NCBI GenBank assembly: GCA_021151835.1
Contig: JAGKWO010000026.1
Coordinates: forward strand, 1 to 63,281
DNA from: Gammaproteobacteria bacterium
Lineage (GTDB): Bacteria; Pseudomonadota; Gammaproteobacteria; Pseudomonadales; Cellvibrionaceae
Direction of reading: 5' to 3'
DNA: 63,281 nt
A program made the position numbers and the translations under genes. This document shows, piece by piece, positions 17,708-27,890 of this stretch. The notes beneath the pieces were generated by a model, which did no database searches, had not been told where the DNA came from, and was given only the letters and a program-made list of their open reading frames with translations. The first letter of the stretch is position 1. The number at the start of each line of letters is the position of its first letter.

Positions 17708-19316
17708 TAACAATAAAATAGAAATCGCTGAATACAAGGATCACGGATTACCCGAATACACCGATAACCCTTTCATCAGTGCATTACCGCTATTGAAGGA
17801 TTTGCAATCAGTTCTGAAAGACATGATAGTACCACCATCATTTGATGAGAGGGAACTTAACCTGGATTGGCATCAGAGAATTCATGCGCTGCAAAGATTA
17901 ACCCACCAGTTTTTTCAGCCGAGAGTACAACATGGTGTGTTAGAGCAGAAACTTAGTGTGTTGATTCGCCAAGGGTATATCGGCCGGAACCCTGCTACAG
18001 CAGCTTTCAAGAAACATTTAAACAATGGCTATGACCGGATTGTTAATAAAGATATTAACTTAACCGTAAGAAGAGAAGTTGAATCTACAGCAGTCGGTTT
18101 TTCCATCATAGGCTTGTCTGGCTGTGGCAAAACCAAAGCAGTGCAAAAATGTCTTGAGACGTATCCCAAAGCAATTTTTCATCCTGAACTTCACGTAATT
18201 CAGATTCCCTGGTTAAAGCTCGAATGTCCACGTAATGGATCATTGACCGAACTTTGCTATAACTTCTTTCGTGCTGTAGATAGCCGTATAGGCACCCAAT
18301 ACTTTAATACCTACTGTAAACCCAGAGTGAGTGTAGACAGTTTGATCGCTGAAATGGCCCAAATCGCGAACCTTCACGCAATAGGTGTGTTGGTTATAGA
18401 TGAGATCCAGCATCTAAGTAAGAAGCGATCCGGAGGCGAAGAGGCAATGTTGGATTTCTTCGTAACCTTAACTAACTCTATAGGAGTGCCTGTAGTATTT
18501 GTAGGTACACCTAAGGCGCGAAATCTTTTTGCAACAGATTTTAAAATCGCGAAACGCACTACAGGATTAGGTAATGTCTTATGGGATCGCATTCCACAAG
18601 ATGACGAATGGAATAGATTAGTGAGTTATATTTGGAAGTACCAATGGTTGCGCAGTAAGGGAAATTTAACGCAACAAATAACGGACACTCTTTATGAATT
18701 GAGTCAGGGAGTGATCGACATCTTGGTGAAGCTTTACGTTTTATCGCAGTGGCGCGCAATGATCCTCGGCAAGGAAACATTGACTGTTGAGTTAATTAAA
18801 AAAGTTTATGAGGACGATCTGCAACCGGTCCATAAAATGCTCCAAGCACTTCGCAGTGGAAATCCCGAAGAAATAGTTAAGTATGGTGATTTGGTAATGC
18901 CTGAGGTGGAGGCCAAGCTTCTTCAGGCACTGCAACAGCAAAAATATTTTGCCAATGATATCGAGCAATCAATATCGCCGCTGGATAATGACAAAATAAA
19001 TACAATCATGGCTGCTGCTGAATTACTTGGAATTAACAGGGATATCGCTGTCCCGCTTATAGAGGCAGCTCTAAAAGAAGATCCAAATCTGGACACTATG
19101 CAAGTTGTTCACAGAATGCTGAATCTTTTGCATTCGACCCCAACGCCACCTAAAGTAAAAAATCCCTCAAAAAAACCGAAAGTTACCCTATGGGATCAAT
19201 TACAAGAAAACGATATCCGTTATATTTATAGCCAAAGGGGAACTTCGACAATGCATGAAGCATTAAAATCTGCAGGCATAATTGCTGCTGTCAGCGATTG
19301 CCTAAAGGTAAGCTAG
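17697..19316 (+). CDS. tnsC: Transposition regulator TnsC (AAA+ ATPase)
   Basis: 539 residues (Tn7 TnsC: 555). TnsC is the ATP-dependent matchmaker between the target selectors and TnsAB. Walker A GLSGCGKTKA, Walker B VLVIDEIQHLSKK, sensor-1 region VVFVGTPKARNLF. Starts at ATG 17697 (or adjacent ATG 17694), overlapping the tnsB stop by 11-14 bp. A longer frame runs upstream inside tnsB but has no reason to be used. The C-terminal region is variable and Lys-rich, as expected for a TnsA/TnsD-interaction tail. Confidence 0.95.
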   Translation: MEIDNNKIEIAEYKDHGLPEYTDNPFISALPLLKDLQSVLKDMIVPPSFDERELNLDWHQRIHALQRLTHQFFQPRVQHGVLEQKLSVLIRQGYIGRNPATAAFKKHLNNGYDRIVNKDINLTVRREVESTAVGFSIIGLSGCGKTKAVQKCLETYPKAIFHPELHVIQIPWLKLECPRNGSLTELCYNFFRAVDSRIGTQYFNTYCKPRVSVDSLIAEMAQIANLHAIGVLVIDEIQHLSKKRSGGEEAMLDFFVTLTNSIGVPVVFVGTPKARNLFATDFKIAKRTTGLGNVLWDRIPQDDEWNRLVSYIWKYQWLRSKGNLTQQITDTLYELSQGVIDILVKLYVLSQWRAMILGKETLTVELIKKVYEDDLQPVHKMLQALRSGNPEEIVKYGDLVMPEVEAKLLQALQQQKYFANDIEQSISPLDNDKINTIMAAAELLGINRDIAVPLIEAALKEDPNLDTMQVVHRMLNLLHSTPTPPKVKNPSKKPKVTLWDQLQENDIRYIYSQRGTSTMHEALKSAGIIAAVSDCLKVS

Positions 19317-20879
19317 GTGCTGGGGTATTTCCCAGTACCCTACCCGGACGAATTGCTCTATAGCGTCATTGCCAGATACAAACTACACCAAGGTATTATT
19401 TCGGATAGACAGATAGTGAACGATCTATTTGGCTCTCGAAATGTAGCTGCCGTTGTTGATTTTCCAGGGCATTTACTGGACTTGGAACAAAAAACCTATC
19501 ACCTGACACAGATAACTGCAGACCAGTGGTTGACGAAGCATAGCCTCTATCCCGCGTACAAATATTTCCTGCAAGCAGACAGAAACGAAAAGGTTGTCCA
19601 GTCAGTATTATCTGGCAAAGCCTGGGATGTTCACACTAGAACAGGGGTTGCTGCATCAAACATCAAAGTCCCAAAATTTTTAAGGCTCTGTAAACATTGT
19701 TATCGTGATGAGTTGGAATTGTTCGGTGAACCTTATTGGCACCGGTTACACCAATTATCCGGTGTAATTGTATGTCCGATCCACAAAGAGTATTTGTATG
19801 AAACGGATGCCTTGTTTCGACCACAAGGAAAGTATGAATTTTTTCCAGCAATCAATGCCTGCTTGGTAAGAAAGGTTCCATTAGATTTGACTGCGAGGAA
19901 AAAACAGAAACTGGTGCTGTTAAGCCAGCATATTGATGAGTTAATAAATTTGGATTTAGATGGTTCTATATCGTTCGCGCAATGGGCTCACTATTACCAA
20001 CAGCTTGCAGAAAATCACTCATATTTGAATAAAAGCCGTGTGAACCATAGCGCACTGGCTAATCATCTGGAGGCATATTGGTCTGCCTCAGTAATGGACA
20101 TGCTCGGGTTATCGCTAGGTGATCCTCAGTGGTTAATAAATCTATTTCGAAAGCACAGAAAAACCTTCCATTATCTCTGTCATTTGGCGGTTTGGCAGTC
20201 GCTCGGCAGTATCTCGCCACTGTCTGGCATAACAAGAGCACAACAATTAATTGTATCTACACAAATTCCGATTGCACATGAAGTAAAAGTTGATGTTGAT
20301 GCCTGCAAAGAAAAACGCCGCGAATGGAAAGCTGTTATTACGGCTTACCCGAAAAAAGGTGTGAAATGGTTAAGAATTACGGGCGGATTTGGTGCGCTGT
20401 ACGCTTGGCTTTATCGCAATGATCGCCTTTGGCTAAGTCAAAATACACCTTGTCAGGCGTCAAGAAATACGAAACAATTTATCGCCGACTGGGATTGGCG
20501 CGACACGGAATTTTTAAAACATGTAAAAAATTTAAAAAAAGCTGGTGCTTTACACAATAATCATGGCAGAAGAAGCATGTCATGGATTATTAAACAGTGT
20601 GGGCAACGTGCATTGATTGAAAAAAATTCAGATAAATTACCTAAGACTATCGATTTCATTAAAAAGATTGCAGAATCTCCAGATGCCTACCGTTGGCGTA
20701 GAATTGAAAGTGTCATCCATGATTTAATTAAGCAACACCAATCGTTAGAGGTATGGATAATCTTTCGCAAAGCTGGCATACGCAAAGAATATCAAACGAA
20801 AGCAATCATAAAAAACATACACTATTTGAAAAGGAAATTGTCTCTTGGCGCTTCACGCATCCTTCAGGAAGATACCTGA
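19317..20879 (+). CDS. tnsD: Target selector TnsD (TniQ family)
   Basis: 520 residues (Tn7 TnsD: 508). TnsD binds the glmS 3' end and recruits TnsC, which explains the insertion site of this element. TniQ-type N-terminus (YFPVPYPDELLYSVIARYKLHQG) and zinc finger CKHCYRDEL...CPIHKEYL (C-x2-C, C-x2-H). The start is GTG 19317, immediately after the tnsC TAG with no spacing. The C-terminal half should contain the attTn7-reading HTH repeats. Confidence 0.93.
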   Translation: MLGYFPVPYPDELLYSVIARYKLHQGIISDRQIVNDLFGSRNVAAVVDFPGHLLDLEQKTYHLTQITADQWLTKHSLYPAYKYFLQADRNEKVVQSVLSGKAWDVHTRTGVAASNIKVPKFLRLCKHCYRDELELFGEPYWHRLHQLSGVIVCPIHKEYLYETDALFRPQGKYEFFPAINACLVRKVPLDLTARKKQKLVLLSQHIDELINLDLDGSISFAQWAHYYQQLAENHSYLNKSRVNHSALANHLEAYWSASVMDMLGLSLGDPQWLINLFRKHRKTFHYLCHLAVWQSLGSISPLSGITRAQQLIVSTQIPIAHEVKVDVDACKEKRREWKAVITAYPKKGVKWLRITGGFGALYAWLYRNDRLWLSQNTPCQASRNTKQFIADWDWRDTEFLKHVKNLKKAGALHNNHGRRSMSWIIKQCGQRALIEKNSDKLPKTIDFIKKIAESPDAYRWRRIESVIHDLIKQHQSLEVWIIFRKAGIRKEYQTKAIIKNIHYLKRKLSLGASRILQEDT

Positions 20880-22446
20880 AAACGCAAAACTGGTAAGCTT
20901 TGGAAACTGCTTTCGCTATTCTGAAAGCAATTGGAACATTGCATGTGAGTTTGAGCTACCAGATTCAACTACATCTAAAATTACTTTAGCAATAGAAGCT
21001 TTGCCAGCGTTAGCAATTGGCAGAGTTTATCCTAAAGATAGAATTGTTAGACCCAAATCTAATTTTTTAGCAATTGATCTACCTCCTACATCATCATGGT
21101 CAATTCAAACCATGGCAGATTATGAAAAGTTCACTACGAGAAAGAAGCTTTCCAGTGAATATGCGAATCAGCTGCTTTTTAGATTTTCATTCAAGCAACG
21201 GTACGTGTGGATTCCATGTATTGAATTAGCCAGAGTTCTGTTTTTTAAAACCGCGTTGAATACTAGGTCGGCATTTTATGAAGCAAACTTGAATAGATTG
21301 ATTGATGTGGAACTGGATGGATCACATGCGCACATCAGGTTAAGCGAGACTTACCCACATAGCCTATTGGATATCAAGGCCCATCAAAGTTATATTGCCT
21401 GGCTCAATTTAAATCCTGAAGTGACAAATAGTTATTTATCCATATTCAAGAACATTTTGGAAACTTCAATCGAGAAATCAAACGCAAAAGTGTGGCTGTT
21501 CCGATTCGAGCCGTTTGATATGGGCGATGTGTTTATTCGTGCTTACACGCAAAATCATGGTAGAAATGTATTGGTCGAAGAAATTTCCAGTGTGGCCAAC
21601 TTACCCATGACAGATCAATTTCATACGATAAGTTTTCATCATCCATTAGATATAAAGTTTGAAAAAGATAAAGTGCCAAAAGAGGATAAAAAACCGGGAG
21701 GTAAACGGCCATCTGAAGATTTTGATCCAGAGATAACTGTCGATGAAAGTCCGTCAAATTTAAGTAGAGCCAGAATATTAGACGTTCCAAAAGGGGCGCT
21801 TTACTTCAATGAAATATTGAATACTCAACGGGTTTTTGAAGTTCAGGTAGTAGAAGTGGCCGCTAAAGATGAATCAAAAAAAGACGAAGATGATCAAGAA
21901 TCAAAAACCACAACGCTCAGTATTTTAGGCGGCAAAGGAAAGGGAAATCATAAGTCGGCTGATTTTAAATCCCTGGACGATAGTTCGCTCTCTGATGTTG
22001 GCTTTTTTAATTATATTCGCAACGCATTAAAACAGCTCAAAGTTATCGAACATCTCGGAGTGTCGGAAATTTTCGAAAAAGCTGAGGTCATTCAGTCATC
22101 CCAAGCTAAAAAGTTCCTGTATATCAAAGCCGACACCAAGCGGGCATTTTTATATGCTCAATTGGAGGTCGCAGGCGGGGACTGCATCCATGTAATAGAA
22201 ATTGACCTCAGCGATGATCACAGTTTGACTACCCTGGCCTTTCGTCTTCGCGATGACACAAGGGTAGAAAATACTATCAAAACCATTTTGGAAGATCTGG
22301 TAAAAAAGTCAGGGCATTGGGATAGAGAAAGACTCCAGCAGATGACGCTTATGCATGCGTGTATACGGCATCCGAACGAGCTGAAGCCTGATATGTCTGA
22401 AACTGTATATAAGAACTGGGCACTGCGAATAGCGAATGCGTTCTGA
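20845..22446 (+). CDS. tnsE: Target selector TnsE
   Basis: 533 residues (Tn7 TnsE: 538). It directs transposition into replicating lagging-strand DNA, especially conjugal plasmids, through DNA and the sliding clamp. Matches remembered Tn7 TnsE in segments such as YVWIPCIELARVLFF, LLDIKAHQSYIAWLNLNPEVTNSYLSIF, VWLFRFEPFDMGDV and VLVEEISSVANLPM, and has the charged low-complexity middle (about 265-375). The start is probably TTG 20845 (MALHASFRKIP), overlapping tnsD by 35 bp. Fewer motifs are conserved than in TnsABCD, but length, position and alignment agree. Confidence 0.87.
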   Translation: MALHASFRKIPENAKLVSFGNCFRYSESNWNIACEFELPDSTTSKITLAIEALPALAIGRVYPKDRIVRPKSNFLAIDLPPTSSWSIQTMADYEKFTTRKKLSSEYANQLLFRFSFKQRYVWIPCIELARVLFFKTALNTRSAFYEANLNRLIDVELDGSHAHIRLSETYPHSLLDIKAHQSYIAWLNLNPEVTNSYLSIFKNILETSIEKSNAKVWLFRFEPFDMGDVFIRAYTQNHGRNVLVEEISSVANLPMTDQFHTISFHHPLDIKFEKDKVPKEDKKPGGKRPSEDFDPEITVDESPSNLSRARILDVPKGALYFNEILNTQRVFEVQVVEVAAKDESKKDEDDQESKTTTLSILGGKGKGNHKSADFKSLDDSSLSDVGFFNYIRNALKQLKVIEHLGVSEIFEKAEVIQSSQAKKFLYIKADTKRAFLYAQLEVAGGDCIHVIEIDLSDDHSLTTLAFRLRDDTRVENTIKTILEDLVKKSGHWDRERLQQMTLMHACIRHPNELKPDMSETVYKNWALRIANAF

Positions 22447-22716
22447 CCATTAATGCAAGGAGGTTAACTCGATGATCGTGGAAAATATTTAGCGTTTTAT
22501 AATTAGCTGAATTGGGGCTCGGTCGGTTGATCCAACCATACATGCAGATGAACCCGAGGGTATTCTTCAAGCCATATAAAGCTTACGGTTGAATATTTCA
22601 ATTTTTTCCGTTTGATCTTGAATTGGTTGTGTGCATGCGTATGTGAAATATACATAAATTGATGTCTAAAAATCATAAATTAATTTTCATAAATAATAAA
22701 TTAATGCCTTAAAAAA

Positions 22717-22745
22717 TTGTTTTTTTTGGGTATTTTTGCTAATAT
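22717..22745 (+). promoter_or_regulatory. Sigma70-type promoter of the defence operon, leaderless
   Basis: TTGTTT (22717-22722), 17-bp spacer, TAATAT (22740-22745). The -10 ends 6 bp before ATG 22752, so transcription should start at or very near the ATG. The A/T-rich upstream region has CATAAATTA-like repeats (about 22650-22705: ACATAAATTGATG, CATAAATTAATTT, CATAAATAATAAATTAATG) that could be operators for the XRE protein. Nothing else is recognised in 22447-22716. Confidence 0.6.
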
Positions 22746-22751
22746 TCAGCA

Positions 22752-23057
22752 ATGAACTATCAAGAATTTCAGCGTCACGTTAGTAAGGCCGGGCTTAAAA
22801 TTCATGAGCTTGCAGATCTACTTAAAATGAATAGAAGTTCTATTAGTAATTATGCAAAAAAAGGTGAAGTGCCTGCGCATTTGGCGGTAATAGCCGCGCT
22901 TTTGGGTGAGATGAAAGAAAAAGAAATCGACTTTCAGCAAGTCATTTCGCGGATCGAATTTGCGGCCAAATCACCTCGGGGGGCAGGACACAATAAATTC
23001 GGTGGTAACAAGCAACAAAGTTTGGAATTGGAAAATAGAATCCAAAAAAATAAATAA
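22752..23057 (+). CDS. Small XRE-type helix-turn-helix regulator
   Basis: A 101-residue protein. Residues about 8-45 form an HTH: SKAGLKIHELADLLKMNRSSISNYAKKGEVPAHLAVIAALLG, typical of the XRE/Cro family. A Gly/Lys/Asn-rich C-terminal tail follows. It sits between tnsE and the nuclease-helicase pair, 16 bp before hamA, suggesting it controls that operon. No SD; the start abuts the predicted -10, consistent with leaderless translation. Confidence 0.8.
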   Translation: MNYQEFQRHVSKAGLKIHELADLLKMNRSSISNYAKKGEVPAHLAVIAALLGEMKEKEIDFQQVISRIEFAAKSPRGAGHNKFGGNKQQSLELENRIQKNK

Positions 23058-23073
23058 TGTAGGGATATGCAAA

Positions 23074-23886
23074 ATGACATTCAAACCGGTAGCTAAGATT
23101 GTTTACACAGTGGACCAAACGTCCGTTGTGGCGCGAGGGTTATCTTATACCCATGATGAAGTGAACCATATCATTAGCGGCCCTGTTAAAGATCTTTTGC
23201 TGGACTCATCAGGTATTTCTGAAATTTTAAATTTAGTAACCAGTTTGGCTAGCACTGATTTTGAATCAGCAGGAATTCATAATTTATTGGTTGATAATAC
23301 GAAGCCTGAAGACTGGCGGGTTGGTGAAGCCATTGCAGAATTTCACGTTACTGAAAACAACAATTGTATTTTTCCTTGGCCAACGAGCCGTGATTTGAAA
23401 AACCCAAATGCAAGTCCTGCAGGAGCAGATTTGGTTGGATTTCAAAAAACAGATTTAGAAGTTAATCCCCATCGTTTTGCGTTCGGAGAAATTAAAACAT
23501 CCAGTGAAGCTAAGTGGCCGCCGCAAGTCATGTATGGCCGCAGCGGCTTGACCAAGCAATTGGAAGATCTTCGTGATAGTGCCCATGTCAAAGGCAGCTT
23601 AATAAGATATTTGGGCTACAGGGCAATAGATAAAGACTGGGCCGACAAATATAAAAGCGCCGCAAAACGCTATATCTCAGATAATGCAGATGTCGCTATC
23701 TTTGGTGTACTGGTGCGTGATGTTGAACCGAAAGAGCTTGATCTTTTAAGTAGAGCAGTTTCATTGGATCAAAATTGTCCCGCTGCTACTACTATCGAAC
23801 TTTATGCACTTTATTTGCCAGAAACTTCAATTGCCAACTTACCCGATAAAGTAGTTGCTGCCGGAAAATCTGGAGATGAGAAATGA
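23074..23886 (+). CDS. hamA: HamA-like nuclease (DUF1837) of a Hachiman-type defence system
   Basis: A 270-residue protein; ATG 23074 with AGGGATATG upstream (an upstream in-frame extension overlaps the XRE gene and is rejected). A PD-(D/E)XK-like nuclease core is visible: GEAIAE (Glu85/Glu89), Asp119 in PAGADLVGF and Glu139-Ile-Lys141 in FGEIKTSSE. Hachiman systems pair DUF1837 HamA with a large helicase, HamB. The next gene is such a helicase and overlaps by 4 bp (ATGA), so they act together. The alternative is another nuclease-helicase pair (AbpAB-like); the GExxAE...D...EIK pattern and size favour HamA. Confidence 0.72.
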   Translation: MTFKPVAKIVYTVDQTSVVARGLSYTHDEVNHIISGPVKDLLLDSSGISEILNLVTSLASTDFESAGIHNLLVDNTKPEDWRVGEAIAEFHVTENNNCIFPWPTSRDLKNPNASPAGADLVGFQKTDLEVNPHRFAFGEIKTSSEAKWPPQVMYGRSGLTKQLEDLRDSAHVKGSLIRYLGYRAIDKDWADKYKSAAKRYISDNADVAIFGVLVRDVEPKELDLLSRAVSLDQNCPAATTIELYALYLPETSIANLPDKVVAAGKSGDEK

Positions 23887-26800
23887 CAATTTCTCTTCAG
23901 GATTTAGCGCAAATTGATCAGCATTGGGCGGTTCAGTCTCTTAGTGGTGAAATGCGTGCCACGGCGTTAGATCTTGCTGATTCACTCTTGGTTAAATCCT
24001 CGCTTGGTCAACTACTTCATAACAATGCTAGTAGTATTATTTATGAATTTGAACTCGTTGAACAAGTTGCAATGGTGTATGAGCTTGCCGCAATCGAGGG
24101 CTTAAATGTGTTGCTGTATCCTGCAAAATCCAATGAAAGTTTGGCTTTGCAGAGGAGTGCTCAAGCCGGTGCGCATAGGGCTTTTGGTTTATATCGTATT
24201 TTACCGATTCCAAGCGATGCCGATAAAAGAATTTTCCATGTTTTGCATTTAGCTGGCCTTGCTTATTGTGGCGAACGCTGGACGGATTTGCGCAGATGGT
24301 TTGTTGATCATCAAGAATCTTTTGCAATTCCATCGATAGCAGATGTAAGTTGGGATACAAGAGTCTTGTATCGATTATTCGACGCCTGGATCCGCTTATT
24401 ACGTAAAGATCGATGGGATGATCTGGAACAAGTATCGTTAATCATTCTTGGCTTACGTACCGATCAGGCAGAATTTGAGAAGGAATTATTAGAAGGTGCT
24501 GCTGGGCATGGCCAGTCAATCGCTTTAAGGCTGATTGCACTTTATCATTTTGCTAAGGCAACTGAACGCCTTGCTATGTATATGCTACAAGGCGAACCAT
24601 CGTCCATCGCAACTGAGCTTGATCAACATTTTGAGGCTGCTGTTAAGGCTGCACAAAAATCACAAGACTCCCAATTTGAGATGATATTGCGATGGCTTCA
24701 CGTCGCTAGTCGTAAAATGGCTGCAGGTTCCTTATGGTGGGTTGCTCATGCTGTTAACTCGCGTGTTACTCGCTTTGTTGATCAGATAACGAAACATAGG
24801 AGTATGTTTGAGCTTCTTCCTCCCCAAAGGGCAGCGATTCAGGAGTTAGGTTTACTGGATCAGGCTAATAGAGCGGTAGTTGTTGAAATGCCGACATCCG
24901 GTGGAAAGACGCAGCTCGCTCAATTTCGCATACTGCAAGCTCTTAATCAGTTTGCGCAAGATGATGGTTGGGTGGTCTACATCGCACCCACTCGGGCATT
25001 GGTGTCACAAATCACTCGACGCTTGCGATCTGATTTTGAACCGCTGGGTATTCATGTGGCGCAACTTGTAGGCGCAATAGAAATAGATTCATTTGAAGAG
25101 AATCTTCTCAACAAAGAACAAGCCTTTCAAGTTTTGGTGGTAACTCCAGAAAAATTGCAATTAGTGATGCGCAACAAAAAAGTGAAGCGGCCACTAGCAT
25201 TGGTTGTTATGGATGAGGCTCACAACATTGAAGATGAAGAACGTGGGTTACGAATCGAGTTACTTCTGGCAACTATCAAACATGAAGCACCAAAAGCTAA
25301 TTTTTTATTAATGATGCCGTTTGTTCCGAATGCTGAAGATCTTGCTCAATGGTTAGGAGCAGACAGAGGGCGGTCTATTAGTCTAAGCACTTCAGCATGG
25401 CAACCAAATGAACGTATTGTAGGAATATTTAACAGAATTCCCTGTGAAAAAAAGGGAGACTGGAGACTTACTTTTGAAACACTAATAACTACGCAACGAA
25501 CTATTAATCTTAAAGGGGTTTATGAAGTAGATGGGGTTCGTCCAATTCCTAAGCTAAGTTATTCAACAGCAAAAACGTTGTCTGGACAAGCTGTCGCAAT
25601 GGCGAAAGCTTTTTCAAAAAGAGGCACAAGTATTGCGGTTGCGCAAAAAATTCCTGATGCCTGGTCTATGGCAAGGACGGTGTCGGAAGCGCTTGAACCT
25701 TTCGACACTATTCATGAAGACATTAGATTGGTTCAGCGTTTTCTTGCCACAGAGATTAGCCCGGAGTTCGAGCTTATAGAAATGCTGTCGAAGGGAGTTG
25801 CGCTTCATCATGCTGGGTTACCTGCTGAGGTGCTCGCATTAATAGAGTGGCTTACTGAAAACGATCGCATTCGAATATTATGCGCGACAACTACAATTGC
25901 ACAGGGATTAAATTTCCCTGTTTCTTCTGTATTTCTGGCATCGACAGATTTTATTTACGGCAAAAAAATGTCTCATCGTACGTTCTGGAATTTAGCTGGC
26001 CGTGCGGGTCGTATAGGGCATGGGAGTGTTGGTGTCGTAGGAATTGCAGCAGGCGACAATCCTGACGAAATAAAAAAATATGTTAGTGCAGCGACGGGCT
26101 CTTTAATTTCCCGGTTGGAAATTTTGTTGGAAGAACTGCTTCAGAGGGGTGAGCTAAACAATTTAAAGTTGATTCTTAAACATGATCAGTGGGCTGACTT
26201 CCGTAGTTACATAGCTCATTTATGGAATGAAAAACAAAATTTAGATACAGTTATCAGCGAAGCTGAACAAACATTGCGAAATACTTTTGGATTTGGTGCA
26301 TTGCGAGCAAAGCAAGATATTCTTTCGCAAGAAAAAGCTGACGCATTATTGGATGCCACCCGAAGTTACGCTCAGGAATTGGCACAACATCCAGAGAATG
26401 CTGTATTGGCAGACTCCACTGGTTTTTCGCCTGAAGGAGTTCGTACTGCTTTGCTTTCTATGACTCAACTCGACATATCACAAGAGGATTGGCATCCATC
26501 TAGTTTATTTGGCAGTAATAGTTCTTCGTTGGCTGATTTAATGGGCGTAATGATTCAAATCCCTCAATTGAAAAAGGGACTTGATGACATTAAGGGGAGT
26601 GGTCCAGGTCACCGAAAACTTGCAGATATAACCAAAGCTTGGGTCTCAGGTGAATCCCTAGCTAAAATTGCCGAAACTCATTTTGATGGTGATTCATTAA
26701 CCGATAAAATATCAAAAGCTTGTAAAGCTTTGTATCGTGATTTGGCTAATAATGGAGCTTGGGGGTTATCGGCATTAAGTAAAATGCCAACGGCTGGAAT

Positions 26801-27116
26801 TGATTTTGAAAAGTTGTCGGAGGTTGAGCGTCAGCAAATTAACAATCTTCCCGCAATGTTGTATCACGGGGTCCGATCAGAAGAAGCCGTTGTTATGCGT
26901 ATGAACTTTGTACCACGAAGCATTGCTGAATCTGTGGGAGCAGATTATAAGGCGGTGGTAAAAACCAAAGATACGCTACCATCCTCTAAAGATGTAAATG
27001 AATATCTTAAAAGTCTTCGCTCTGAAGATTGGGAAAGACTTAAGCCAAATACTTCTCGCATGACTGGAGATGATTACAAGAAAATTTGGAATCAGCTCTC
27101 TGGTATATCACTCTAA
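23883..27116 (+). CDS. hamB: HamB-like superfamily 2 helicase of a Hachiman-type system
   Basis: A 1077-residue protein overlapping hamA by 4 bp. A helical N-terminal ~320 residues precede an SF2 (Ski2/Lhr-like) core: motif I EMPTSGGKTQLAQ, Ia YIAPTRALVSQI, II VVMDEAHNIED, IV-like segment GVALHHAGLPAEV, V CATTTIAQGLNFPV, VI LAGRAGRIG. The C-terminal ~400 residues are helical and unassigned. In Hachiman, HamB senses or remodels DNA and controls the HamA nuclease. All helicase motifs look intact, so the system is probably active. Confidence 0.8.
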   Translation: MTISLQDLAQIDQHWAVQSLSGEMRATALDLADSLLVKSSLGQLLHNNASSIIYEFELVEQVAMVYELAAIEGLNVLLYPAKSNESLALQRSAQAGAHRAFGLYRILPIPSDADKRIFHVLHLAGLAYCGERWTDLRRWFVDHQESFAIPSIADVSWDTRVLYRLFDAWIRLLRKDRWDDLEQVSLIILGLRTDQAEFEKELLEGAAGHGQSIALRLIALYHFAKATERLAMYMLQGEPSSIATELDQHFEAAVKAAQKSQDSQFEMILRWLHVASRKMAAGSLWWVAHAVNSRVTRFVDQITKHRSMFELLPPQRAAIQELGLLDQANRAVVVEMPTSGGKTQLAQFRILQALNQFAQDDGWVVYIAPTRALVSQITRRLRSDFEPLGIHVAQLVGAIEIDSFEENLLNKEQAFQVLVVTPEKLQLVMRNKKVKRPLALVVMDEAHNIEDEERGLRIELLLATIKHEAPKANFLLMMPFVPNAEDLAQWLGADRGRSISLSTSAWQPNERIVGIFNRIPCEKKGDWRLTFETLITTQRTINLKGVYEVDGVRPIPKLSYSTAKTLSGQAVAMAKAFSKRGTSIAVAQKIPDAWSMARTVSEALEPFDTIHEDIRLVQRFLATEISPEFELIEMLSKGVALHHAGLPAEVLALIEWLTENDRIRILCATTTIAQGLNFPVSSVFLASTDFIYGKKMSHRTFWNLAGRAGRIGHGSVGVVGIAAGDNPDEIKKYVSAATGSLISRLEILLEELLQRGELNNLKLILKHDQWADFRSYIAHLWNEKQNLDTVISEAEQTLRNTFGFGALRAKQDILSQEKADALLDATRSYAQELAQHPENAVLADSTGFSPEGVRTALLSMTQLDISQEDWHPSSLFGSNSSSLADLMGVMIQIPQLKKGLDDIKGSGPGHRKLADITKAWVSGESLAKIAETHFDGDSLTDKISKACKALYRDLANNGAWGLSALSKMPTAGIDFEKLSEVERQQINNLPAMLYHGVRSEEAVVMRMNFVPRSIAESVGADYKAVVKTKDTLPSSKDVNEYLKSLRSEDWERLKPNTSRMTGDDYKKIWNQLSGISL

Positions 27117-27548
27117 TAGATCATCGTAGATACGGCCGCCTAAATTTCTCATTTTAAAAACAGTCCATTGGACGGCATGAAGCGCATCCAGTATCGCGGT
27201 ACCATCGATCACGTCGTTTATGAAGTAGATTGGTTGCCTGAACTTGCGCTAGCGACGCGGGTTAAGTTGACCGAAAAAGGCGTAACCCGACTGACTGAGT
27301 TGAAGTAACCATTCCTCACATCGGATAATACAAAAGCCCCACAAAACATTAGTCGCTACCGCTTGATTGAGTACTCAGATCTTGGCGATATGGAGCGCGA
27401 CCCCTTCGTAATGAAGGTTCAGCACTTCCTTCTGGGCGCGCACGATCATTCTCATTGATATAGATCATCATCAGGACTTACTCCGCACTCACATCATTGA
27501 CTTGGCGCTAATGTTTTTCGATGAGTTTGGATAAAGGATCTCGTTGCA
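27117..27548. other. Decayed DNA after hamB
   Basis: No intact gene. A short frame at 27178-27308 (MKRIQYRGTIDHVVYEVDW...) and a piece near 27345-27458 ending in GAHDHSH look like scraps of former genes; I recognise neither. No IS ends seen. Higher G+C than the defence genes upstream. Confidence 0.5.
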
Positions 27549-27890
27549 ATGGAAACAACGGTTGACGTAGTCATTATCGGCGGCGGCCAAGCCGCGCTCT
27601 CAGTGGCCTATTATCTGCGCCGTATGGATTACTCCTTCGTTATTCTGGATGCGGAAGTATCTCCCGGTGGTGCCTGGCAACATGGCTGGAACAGCTTGCG
27701 TCTTTTCTCGCCCTCTACATGGAGTTCGTTGTCGGGCTGGCAAATGCCACCCACCCAGGAAACTTATCCGAGCCGCGATCAGGTGATTCGGTACCTTGCA
27801 AACTACGAATCCCGGTACGAATTTCCAGTACACCGCCCGGTGTGGGTGAGTGCTGTAAATAACCATGGTGATAACAAGAAAAATTTGTAG
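27549..27890 (+). pseudogene. Truncated flavin-dependent monooxygenase (ArsO-like N-terminus)
   Basis: A 113-residue frame with an FAD-binding Rossmann signature (VDVVIIGGGQAALSVAYYLRRM) and a WQHGWNSLRLFSPSTWSSL segment typical of ArsO-like flavin monooxygenases associated with arsenic operons, normally about 350 residues. The frame ends after roughly one third and no matching C-terminal part follows in any frame, so it is a remnant. The surrounding DNA is also decayed. Confidence 0.75.

Noticed and set aside
22960..23073. Longer N-terminus for HamA
   Set aside because: It overlaps the XRE gene for most of its length; ATG 23074 has a ribosome site and gives the usual size.
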